Virus record (IMG/VR): IMGVR_UViG_3300025122_000085
Span: 1 to 32,296 of that record
DNA length: 32,296 bases
DNA from: a virus
Strand: one strand, 5' to 3'
The stretch's first letter is position 1. Each line of letters starts with the position of its first letter. The notes beneath the pieces were generated by a model that worked only from the letters and a program-made list of their open reading frames with translations, searched no databases and was not told the origin of the DNA. This document shows, in pieces, positions 1-8,800 of the stretch. Made by a program: the position numbers and the translations under genes.

Positions 1-33
1 AAATTTAAATTGTATGCGCCGTTCTGAAACACT

Positions 34-51
34 AAAAGCCCGAGGGCATTT
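34..51 (-). terminator. Possible weak terminator hairpin at left edge
   Basis: After the stop codon at 86-88, the minus strand carries a short GC inverted repeat (GCC/GGC around CGAG) flanked by an A-run and a T-run. The stem is only 3-4 bp, so this is a guess at a transcript end. Nothing else is seen in positions 1-85. Confidence 0.2.
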
Positions 52-85
52 ATGCGCTGAAGAACTGGCGGTAGACTGTACTCGC

Positions 86-307
86 TCAACCGCCACCGCC
101 AATGAAGTCGGAAACAAACGACGCGTCGTTCTGAGCCAATAATGTTCGCCGTTTCATTAAGCGGGCCTCGGAACATCTTTGCTGTTCTTCGTTTGCTTTG
201 TGTAATTTTTCCCGCACTCGTGACAGTTCAATCACGGCCTCGCTTCCCAACAATTGCGCTTCTTGTAGAACCCGGAGAATGTGAGCCTTTTTGTTAGGAC
301 TAATCAT
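86..307 (-). CDS. Small coiled-coil phage protein, unknown function
   Basis: This is a 73-residue, charged, helix-rich protein with heptad-like spacing through most of its length and a glycine-rich C-terminus. I recognise no family. Two starts are possible. The ATG at 319 overlaps the stop of the upstream gene (ATGA) but has a poor ribosome site. The ATG at 307 has AGGTGG six to nine bases upstream and is preferred. It is the last gene of the tail operon in this window and follows a membrane-anchored coiled-coil protein. That position is where lysis or tail-fibre accessory genes often sit, but nothing in the sequence confirms such a role. Confidence 0.55.
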   Translation of the reverse strand: MISPNKKAHILRVLQEAQLLGSEAVIELSRVREKLHKANEEQQRCSEARLMKRRTLLAQNDASFVSDFIGGGG

Positions 308-315
308 AAACCACC

Positions 316-618
316 TCATTCTCTGATTTCTTCTACTAATGTACCAAGCAACGTATTGATTGTCGATAGCCGCCCTTCTACGCGAACTAACGAGTTTTCG
401 TCGGCGCGCTGCGCTGCTTCTACTTTCGTTAGCCGCTCTGTAATTGCGGCGCCTTCGATATGACTTTTGAATTCTGTAATTTTCTGAACTTGTCTTTCAA
501 TGGAGCCCATCGTCTTTTCAGTACGATTGCGCGCCGCGCTCATCATTCTTTCTATAGCCAAAGTCACCGACAGCCCAAGCGCCGCATAGGTCGCAATAAG
601 TTCCAGCGGTTGTTCCAT
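316..618 (-). CDS. Membrane-anchored coiled-coil protein (holin- or spanin-like topology)
   Basis: The protein is 100 residues long. Residues about 5-25 form one hydrophobic, membrane-spanning segment. The rest is a polar, heptad-patterned helix rich in Glu, Arg and Thr. One N-terminal anchor followed by a coiled coil is the layout of inner-membrane spanins, some small holin-like proteins and phage XhlA-type haemolysin proteins. The sequence alone does not decide among them. The start at 618 is supported by GGAGAAGG just upstream. It lies at the 3' end of the tail module, a usual place for lysis genes, but no endolysin is present in the window to support that reading. Confidence 0.6.
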   Translation of the reverse strand: MEQPLELIATYAALGLSVTLAIERMMSAARNRTEKTMGSIERQVQKITEFKSHIEGAAITERLTKVEAAQRADENSLVRVEGRLSTINTLLGTLVEEIRE

Positions 619-645
619 ATCCTTCTCCCACGCTACCGATACGAT

Positions 646-2334
646 TCAATTACCGCCCGCCGTTATGGTGTCTGACCTATCAAAGCTCTGCGCCCCGCCT
701 CCAAGTGTTGCAAAAATAGACCAGACTCGCAGCCCTATGGTACACGAACCCGGCTTAAAGATTAACGTCTCAACCGTAGCAAGCTGATTGTCCCATCCAA
801 AATCTGAATCTGTGATGCGAACATTGTCTCCACGAGACACCCGAAAAAACAGAGCCGGCACTCCATCATATTCAACATAATAAGAGGGCGTTGCCGAGTG
901 GCCAACCAGCCAGTCAAGGACGTATTCAGCAGTGGCCGTTTCGTAAATCCACACTGAATCCATAACATCAGATGGTCGATACCCAACCATGTCTTGACTG
1001 GCGCGGCAGATTATAGAATTATTTGCTGTTCGATACGCAACATCTTCATAAATGTCGTCCAATGCGTTGTAGTTAAAACGAAGCGTGAACTCGTTTACTA
1101 TCTGAGTCTTTGGCGTTTCCTGTACGACTGATGCTCTCGACATTATTGGCGATTGACCAACGATAAAATATGCCGCTATCGTTTCAGTTTGATTTCTGTC
1201 AGTTACGACTGGACCATATGATCCATTCTCCCAAGCCATTGAAATCATAGGAAACGAGCCACAAAATTCGCCCTCTATGAATGATATAGTCGATGCCGCA
1301 TTGCTGCCGCCAGCGTTAACGCAAAGCCGCGATTTGAGATTTTGTAGCTTGCTTTCAGCCCGCGCAAACATCCTTTGATTGATGCCTTGGGATGTGAGAA
1401 CAGAATATTCGCCGGCTATTTTTCGTATCTGCGCAATGGGGTTTGTTAGATTTTTTGGACCTCCCGACAAATCAGCATACACGCCTTCCGTGAAGTCAAA
1501 CCACGACGACCCTGATGTAAAGCTAATTGCCGTATAGGGATTCAAGTCTTCATCAACCAATTGCACCTCTGACCACGCATAGATTGCGTGGGTCTTGCCA
1601 TAATTTGTTCCGTTCACATAGACGTTGTCAATATCGTAGTTATGCCCCTCGCACACCATAACCTTCGGCTGAAGCCCGCCCGATGCTACGCCAGTTACAA
1701 ATATGCCGGGAACATATGCAAACTCTGAACAAATGAGTTGCATGCGCTCACCAATAGACTCGTCAGGCGCGTCGGGAAACGTGTCTTCACTTACAATGAA
1801 TGGAGGAAATGTTACGTCTGACGAATCCTTTGGGTCGGTAATACTAAGCTCTACCAATCCTCCATCCGGGGCAAATGTTATTCCGCTATCCATTTCGCCG
1901 CGGATAATTATTATTCGCTCATCGTAATTGCCGCCATCATACATCAAACTGATTTCGCCTATTCCCGCAAGCAATCGATTTTGCTTCATAAGTTCGGTCG
2001 GGTTCACAAGTTCCGAAGGCAGTTGTATTTGCAGCGTCTTAGCTTCGCTATTTCCCGATCCAAGAGTATAGGTCAGCTTCACGTCGGGCTGCTCCGCCAA
2101 CAGCGGCTTGAAGTGATATTTTTTTCCGGCAGTATCGGTAACTCGAACATCCTTTGACGCTATTTGAACTACCTGGTCATTTCCGAAAACCAACTCTGCG
2201 CACACAGCCATCTGTTCAAGCAATTCGTCTTGTTTGCGATGTGTTGCCCACGCCGAATCGTAAATCCCGAGCAGGCCCATATTGCCTGACTGCCAGAACG
2301 TGAAAGCGGGATGTGACTTGTAGATATCCGGCAT
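646..2334 (-). CDS. Phage tail tip / baseplate hub-like protein
   Basis: This 562-residue protein starts immediately after the stop of the preceding tail gene (TAA then AATG) and is the second gene after the tape measure. The sequence is beta-rich with many short Gly/Asp/Asn turns. Stretches such as GLVELSITDPKDSS and FTLRFNYNALDDIYEDVAYR resemble phage tail hub or tail-associated proteins that follow the distal tail gene in siphoviruses. There is no catalytic motif, signal peptide or membrane segment. Assignment rests mainly on gene order (tape measure, large tail protein, this gene) and general composition. It could equally be a minor tail protein of another fold. Confidence 0.6.
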   Translation of the reverse strand: MPDIYKSHPAFTFWQSGNMGLLGIYDSAWATHRKQDELLEQMAVCAELVFGNDQVVQIASKDVRVTDTAGKKYHFKPLLAEQPDVKLTYTLGSGNSEAKTLQIQLPSELVNPTELMKQNRLLAGIGEISLMYDGGNYDERIIIIRGEMDSGITFAPDGGLVELSITDPKDSSDVTFPPFIVSEDTFPDAPDESIGERMQLICSEFAYVPGIFVTGVASGGLQPKVMVCEGHNYDIDNVYVNGTNYGKTHAIYAWSEVQLVDEDLNPYTAISFTSGSSWFDFTEGVYADLSGGPKNLTNPIAQIRKIAGEYSVLTSQGINQRMFARAESKLQNLKSRLCVNAGGSNAASTISFIEGEFCGSFPMISMAWENGSYGPVVTDRNQTETIAAYFIVGQSPIMSRASVVQETPKTQIVNEFTLRFNYNALDDIYEDVAYRTANNSIICRASQDMVGYRPSDVMDSVWIYETATAEYVLDWLVGHSATPSYYVEYDGVPALFFRVSRGDNVRITDSDFGWDNQLATVETLIFKPGSCTIGLRVWSIFATLGGGAQSFDRSDTITAGGN

Positions 2335-2335
2335 T

Positions 2336-5300
2336 TTATATTTCTTCTTCGAAGGTAACCGCCATGTCTCCTACTCGTATCCAGCGGCCAAGGTCCGAAT
2401 CATATTTCCATCCAGCATTATCAAGCGCTGTATCGTCAACGAAGCGACAATAAATCATCTGCGCCGACATGGCGCCATCATCTTGGCATAAAACTATGGG
2501 TCTATTGCCGTATTCGGTTATCTCGCGCATTGTGGCACGAAATGAACGACGATAACTGTCGGCATCGCCCTCAACGTTGCCTTGGATGGTGCGCCGTGCC
2601 AGCCCGCGCTGATACGATTGACGGGTACCGCTCAGGTTCGTTGTTAGATCGTAATTGCCGGCTTCTGTGTCTGTATGATCCCAAACCATCGGCACTGTCA
2701 GTGGCAACGTATGTCCAGCAACAAGCCGTCCTATCTGCCAATAATCATCTTGAGGCTTGCCGGCGGCAACGCGAAGTCGCATAGCGGCCTGAGTTTCGGT
2801 TGGAAAAATTCCCATCATGCGGTCGCCATAGATATGAATGGTATCACCGGTCGATATGCCAAACGATGCCATCAATTGGGTCATTCCCGCCATATAGATG
2901 TTTCGATCGTGGTTGTCGCTAATTTTGAAAAGCTGATTTGTAGCGCCTGTGCCAACGTCCCATTCTACATATTTGCCAGCAAGCTCATGGTCTTTCCATG
3001 AATTTTCGCCCGTCTGAACGCTAATGCCATCAGAGGAAATGGCACCGCTTTGGACCAGGGCTGTATATAGAGTCGCATCGAGAGTTATTCCAGACGGTGA
3101 CGGGAATGTAGTGTTCACGTCGTATTCAACGCGAACCTTCCGCATGTTTGAGCCAATTAGCGCAACGCCAGAATGTTTGAATTGATTATTATCGTTGTTC
3201 GTTGTGGCGTCGAACGTCAGGTCTTGCGCTGCCCCATCATTGCTGCGCCATACCGATTGAGGGCTGTGCGAATTAAGCTGGTTGGCGCCATATTGGTACT
3301 GAACATCCATTTCGAACTCATCGCCTTTATAGCCAGCGCCTCCGCCCCATGATGAGTAAATACCCTGCGCCACGTGGCGCTGATTAGTTGATGCTGGCAC
3401 GCCACGAAGCGTCCATGGATTTTCATAGTAAAGATTTGCCAACGACTCGCCACGCGCCACTATGATATTTTTCAAATAGATCTTATTGTCCGGGCTGCCC
3501 GAGCCAGTTCCAACAGTGTTTGCCCCGCCAGTGCCCATGCCAATCTGGAGCCATTGATCTGTAACTGGCGCAAGCGAGGTGGAGTCTACTGTTAGCAGGC
3601 CACTATTTGTCCATGCTGTATCCCCTCCGACTGTGCAGTAGCCAAAATTGGCAAACACTTTGTCGCCCGCTGTGGAGATTCCGACATAATCTTGGTATCC
3701 AATGCCAAGACGGAACTCTGTCCACTGAGTAAAGTCTTTGCCCGTCGCATGATAAAGCGTTGAGCCTGCCGCTACGTCATACACCGCCGCTTCTGTTGTG
3801 GTTAACGCAACAGAAATTTGAAACGTTCCCCCGGCCCCGAAGGTATAAACATCGCCGACAAACACGCCAATCTTGCTTCGGCCCTGATTAGGGCCGCCCG
3901 GCAAAGTTGCCGCCGACGTGCTGTCGATTTTCATGGTCCACGCAATTAGTGACCTATCGCCAAGACCGTATCCAGCCGGCGGTGCTGGGGTAGCCGCATA
4001 GCTTCGGTCTAAATAATAATAATTCGACAGCCCTGGGCCTGTTTGAATTTCATATCTGTCGGCTTGCCACGAGTTTGCTCCACCCACTCCCGATAGTCGT
4101 CGGGTCCAATACGATGAGGCTGGTGTCCAATTTGTAGCCGATGTAGCACCGACGGCGGCTGCGGTTGGCCCGCCCCATTCTACGCGCCATTGATTGCAAT
4201 CTTCTTCTGCGCCAAACACTGTTCCATCAACCGCTTCGTAAGGTATCCAGAAACAGTTTGTGATGTCATCCGACGACCCATAAAGACGCGAGCGAATTGG
4301 TCGCCGGCTGTATTGCATACAATACGTTGCAACGATTCCGGCATAACTGTCATCGTCATCGTAGTCTGTTGCTGTGCTTTTGTGACTATAGGTCGTGTGA
4401 GCAAGCATCATACAATCGCCAACCCACCGAAACGCGTTCGCTCCGTTCTTTGGCCGATATGCGGTGTAGCCTTGATTCATAAAACCCGAATGAACGGCCA
4501 CTCCCGTGGCTGGTGATCCGTCTGTAATTGCTCCGCGACTAAGCCATGCGCCTGTGCTTTCGCCGCTTGTGAGCCGAGGGTCGTTAATGGCGTTGAGCGG
4601 TATAAGATATGAAACCCGCCCATCATAGCCACAAACTTCTTCGCCAGCAGCCAAATCAACGTCCGAGGAGATGGCCAGAATATGAACATACGCTGAACCC
4701 CGACCAACATACACCGCCTTGACTCCTTTGATGGCTTGATAGAACAAAGGATTAAGAGTGATATGCGTCCAATCTGAATCGCGACTGGCAGTCTCATAGA
4801 GCAGGTCGTTGCCGGTTGACCCCCTCACACGAAGAAACATCCCGTCCGATGTTCCAAGTCCACAAATGCCCGACACCTCATATTTTGCAGCGGTGTCTGA
4901 ACTGGTCGTGTCGAGCCCGTCGGGTTCTTTGGTAATAATTTTCCACGTAGCTCCACCATCGGCCGATACTGCGGTGATTAGCCCGTCCGTCGTGGTGTCT
5001 CTAACATACATGGACAGCCGAACCCAATCACCCGACACGTCGGAATTAATGAACTCAATGTACCGATAGCCGCCAAAATACTTCGTGCAAACGTCCTCTA
5101 CTAACACTTCCCACGTGTCGCCCCCATCGTTGCTTCCCCAAATGTCGAACGTGATATAATCGGGGCCTGTGGTGTCGGTTGGAGCGTAGGGATAGAGAAA
5201 TCGTAGCGACCCATCGGGGTTCTCCCAGCCGGTCGAATATCTGCACCGCCCAGACGGTTCCTTGGCGGTGTCGAAATTTCGGTATCCACTCAGCGCCGTG

Positions 5301-5836
5301 GCTGTTGGCCAATAGCTTGACGTCCATGACGTTGGATTGGCAGCGGATACGGAGCGGATTGCCACTTTAAAGCCCGCAAGTCCTGCGCTGTTCTTGAATA
5401 ATAGAACTCGGTTAAACGCCCGTGAATAGATGATACAGATGTGATAACATTCAGTGGCGTCTGGACTTGCGGTGTCGCCAAATGGCGAATGAACATGCGA
5501 AAAGTGCCGATGGTCGTTCATGCCACGCCATTGGTCAGTGGCATCGCTTTCGAAATTCCATGTCCATTCAGCGGTGCCAAATAAGCCGCCCGCCACAACG
5601 ACCTGATATTGAATTGCTTCTGGATTTGGCTTTGCGTCCGTGGACTCTTCACTCCACTCACTGAAACAGAACGGCATTAGATTGCCGCTGTTATCGGTGT
5701 CGGGCGTGGCTGGGCCAGCGTGAGGGCCAGCCTGGCTTGGTAGGTCAGGCGTGCCACCATAGGTTCCAGCCAACAGGTTGCCGTCTAAGAGCCGGTCTTG
5801 CAAAAGAATAAATCCGTTCGGTTTCACTGTGCTCAT
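2336..5836 (-). CDS. Large tail protein with sialidase-type Asp-box repeats
   Basis: This 1166-residue protein follows the tape measure gene with an AGGA ribosome site. Two clear Asp-boxes are visible, SNDGGDTW (residues 235-242) and SADGGATW (291-298). This is the S-x-D-x-G-x-T-W motif of sialidase/BNR beta-propellers, so the first 500 or so residues are probably a propeller. The next several hundred residues are rich in Gly, Thr, Ser and aromatic residues, consistent with concanavalin/LamG-like jelly rolls, and the C-terminal part is beta-rich. In tail-tip genes such propellers usually bind carbohydrate. The sialidase Arg triad and catalytic Tyr/Glu cannot be assigned, so enzymatic activity is not claimed. 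A role in receptor recognition is inferred from position and fold. Confidence 0.75.
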   Translation of the reverse strand: MSTVKPNGFILLQDRLLDGNLLAGTYGGTPDLPSQAGPHAGPATPDTDNSGNLMPFCFSEWSEESTDAKPNPEAIQYQVVVAGGLFGTAEWTWNFESDATDQWRGMNDHRHFSHVHSPFGDTASPDATECYHICIIYSRAFNRVLLFKNSAGLAGFKVAIRSVSAANPTSWTSSYWPTATALSGYRNFDTAKEPSGRCRYSTGWENPDGSLRFLYPYAPTDTTGPDYITFDIWGSNDGGDTWEVLVEDVCTKYFGGYRYIEFINSDVSGDWVRLSMYVRDTTTDGLITAVSADGGATWKIITKEPDGLDTTSSDTAAKYEVSGICGLGTSDGMFLRVRGSTGNDLLYETASRDSDWTHITLNPLFYQAIKGVKAVYVGRGSAYVHILAISSDVDLAAGEEVCGYDGRVSYLIPLNAINDPRLTSGESTGAWLSRGAITDGSPATGVAVHSGFMNQGYTAYRPKNGANAFRWVGDCMMLAHTTYSHKSTATDYDDDDSYAGIVATYCMQYSRRPIRSRLYGSSDDITNCFWIPYEAVDGTVFGAEEDCNQWRVEWGGPTAAAVGATSATNWTPASSYWTRRLSGVGGANSWQADRYEIQTGPGLSNYYYLDRSYAATPAPPAGYGLGDRSLIAWTMKIDSTSAATLPGGPNQGRSKIGVFVGDVYTFGAGGTFQISVALTTTEAAVYDVAAGSTLYHATGKDFTQWTEFRLGIGYQDYVGISTAGDKVFANFGYCTVGGDTAWTNSGLLTVDSTSLAPVTDQWLQIGMGTGGANTVGTGSGSPDNKIYLKNIIVARGESLANLYYENPWTLRGVPASTNQRHVAQGIYSSWGGGAGYKGDEFEMDVQYQYGANQLNSHSPQSVWRSNDGAAQDLTFDATTNNDNNQFKHSGVALIGSNMRKVRVEYDVNTTFPSPSGITLDATLYTALVQSGAISSDGISVQTGENSWKDHELAGKYVEWDVGTGATNQLFKISDNHDRNIYMAGMTQLMASFGISTGDTIHIYGDRMMGIFPTETQAAMRLRVAAGKPQDDYWQIGRLVAGHTLPLTVPMVWDHTDTEAGNYDLTTNLSGTRQSYQRGLARRTIQGNVEGDADSYRRSFRATMREITEYGNRPIVLCQDDGAMSAQMIYCRFVDDTALDNAGWKYDSDLGRWIRVGDMAVTFEEEI

Positions 5837-5844
5837 TAGCCGTC

Positions 5845-8800
5845 CTATGTGCTGCTGCTATTCGCGTATCGTCCACGACTGAATCCTACTGTTGCGCCAC
5901 TTGCTTTTCGAAGTGATTTTTGCAACTTTGGCGTTCCTCCCCTTGTTCCGGCGACATACAGCACGTCGTCAAGGGTTTTACCTTCCGCCGTGACAGTGAC
6001 CCGCATAGGGGAAGCAGTGCTGCCCATAGACCCCGCCGCTTGCATTACGGCTGGCCCAAGCCCACTAATGGCGGGCGCATCTAATGACGGGGCGGACGTG
6101 CTGCTCATTGCCCGCGCTACGCCTCCCGTCATTGCGCCAAGTATCTGATCGAGCATGTCTTCTTTGTTTTGAGCCGCCACAACATAATCGCCGGGAGCAA
6201 ATCCAGCCGTCAGGCCACTTGACCCAGCCTGTATCACGCCAGGCGTATCGCCAAACGTCTCCGTCTTTTTCGCTCCAAGCGACACAATCTCTTTGATGAG
6301 ATCTCGAAAGAACTTGTACATGCCGACGACGAACTGTTTCGCCATTTCTATGCTCGCCAACCCGAGGCCCGGTATCAACTCTACGAAAATGGCCGCTAAG
6401 ATTTCTGGAATGGCTTCGATTATCATGGCCTGTATTTCCGCCATGGCCACAATTATTGCCGCCATAATTACCGGAATCATTTCCAAGAGAGCGGTTAGGA
6501 TATCTGGCAATGCGTCTACAAGAGCTGTAATAATTTGCGGAATAAGGTCTACGAGAGCCCCCACAAGATCCGGTAGCAACTCAACAAGTGCCGTGATCAG
6601 GATTGGCAATTGTTCAAGAATGGTTGTGATTAGAAGCAAAATGCCATTCAACAACGCCATGACGATTGCGGGGAGATTGTCAATAATGGCGCCAATGATC
6701 TTTGGTATGGCATCAACCAACGCCACAATGATTTGATCCAGGGATTCAAAAAGAGTTGTAATGATTCCCGGCAATGCTGCGGCAAGCTGTTGAATAATCT
6801 TCGGCAGCGCCGCAATTAAGGCAACGACCGCGTCAGTGAGCATTGTTATGATCAGAGGAAGCGCGTCAAGCAACATTCCAAGCAAGGTCGGTATAGCCGC
6901 AATGATGGCGTTTAGAAGTATCGGCAAGCCCTCAACAAGCGCATCCATAATGTCTGGTGCGGCTTTGGCCACGGCGGAAACGATTGGCTCTATATTGTCT
7001 GCCACCGTTTGAATAATGGTGACCAGGCCGTCAGCTATAGCGGTAAGCAGGTCTGGAAGCTGGGCAGCCAATTCTTCCATGAGAACAGGTGCCGCCTCAA
7101 CGAACGCTTGAACCGTCGCAATCGCGCCAGCCATCAATTCTGTCACAAACGTCTGGGCTGCTTCAGCAGCCGTGGCTGGCAAATCTTCTATGCCTTCCAA
7201 ATATTCTGCGCCCGTGATTTCGCCAGCTTCAAGCTCCGCTTCAAGTGCTGTTAGTTCCTGCATTTGGCCTGATATTTCAGCCACTGCATCGCTTAAATTA
7301 AACGCAAAGCCACTTATGGCCGCCAACGTGTCCATCACCCTGCTGAACGCCGCTTGCGCTTGGCCTGCTACACTTATGACTGCTTTAAATCCTGAAACAA
7401 GACCCGCTAAGACATTTATTTTACCTTCGTCGGTTTCGTCTTCTGCTGCCTCGGCTTTAACTTTGGCGATAGCGTCAGCGTAGTATTTTTCGACCAGTAG
7501 GCGCTCTCTTCCCATATCTTCCGGCAGCATCGCCAACAGTGCATCGCGTTCTTTGGCGAGCTTCACCTCTTCGGACGAATCCTGTTCGACTACTTGCAGA
7601 ACCTGGCCCGAAAGGCGTTTACGAAGCGCGATACGCTGCTCGTCATGAACTTCGGCCATGGCGAGCCGTTCTTTTTGCGATGCGTATTCTGCATCGGCTA
7701 TTTCTTCATTGATGCTGGATTCAAGCGCGAGATATTCAGGCATTTGCGCGCGAGTTATGTCAAGCTGTTCCTTGTGCAGTTCTTTCAGGCGAATTGTTTG
7801 TTCGCGCCGTTGAACGCCGCCTATTTCCTGTTGCTGTGCGCTCATAAGTTGATGAATTATGCTGCCAGCTTCTTCTTGCGCGCTATACCATTCGCTCGTT
7901 CCTTCTTCGTGTGCCGCAATCATTCGGTCTTCGTGATTTCGAGCCTGAAGCAATTCGGCCGAATGTTCACGACGCATACTCTCCAATTTCGTCTCGTCGG
8001 CTTTTTTGTTCTCTATATATTGGTCTGACAATTGGCTTTTCAGAGCCTCAAGAGCCTCAACGCCCTCGGTTTCCCGAATGCGGGCCAAGGTCAGAGCCTT
8101 ATTCATTTCAAGCTCTGTGATTTTCTTATTGTGACCTTTCCATAAAGCTATTTCTTCCGCGAATGTTTCCTCGGCCGCTTTTAATCGGTCTTCCAGGCCC
8201 ATTTTCCAAACTTTGAAATCATCGCCACCAGCCGCCGCAAGATTGCGTATAGAATCCCGAATTAGCTTGTCGGTCTTTTTGGCGGCTGCGAGCCTGTCTT
8301 TTTGCAGCTTTTCCCAGATGCTTTTGCGCTTATCCGCATCGCTTTTTTCAAGCGATATTTTATGCTGCTGGCGCTCTCGCTCAATTGCGGCGCCAGTGTC
8401 GCCAATAATGCGCAATTGTCCTTGAAGTTGCGTGTTTAAACGCTCCACTTCTTGTGCGGCGATGGCTTCTTGTCGTACCCAATCTTTCGCCGTATGTCGG
8501 CGGGCATCTTGAATGGCGGCCTGAGTTGTTCCATATTCTGCTATCAGGTCTTCGTCTTCGTATTCCACGCCTCCTTCCGCCATGCCGTCTTTAAGCAATT
8601 CGCGGGCATGCTCCATGGCGGCTACTCGGTCGCGTATGACCTTGATGTCCTGTTCTTTGAGGGCTATCTGTTTTCGTATTTCATTAGCGTTCGCCTGCAG
8701 GGCTTGGCCCATATCTAACGCCGCGTCAGTGCCCTCTTCTTGAGCCAGGCGAGCCGCTGTGGTTGTTGATATAAACGCCGAGTTGCCGTCAATCATTACT

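Noticed and set aside
5849-6736. Long plus-strand ORFs opposite the tape measure gene (for example 6293-6736)
   Set aside because: They mirror the repetitive codons of the tape measure gene, have no ribosome sites and encode low-complexity Ile/Ser/Ala sequence. They are antisense shadows.
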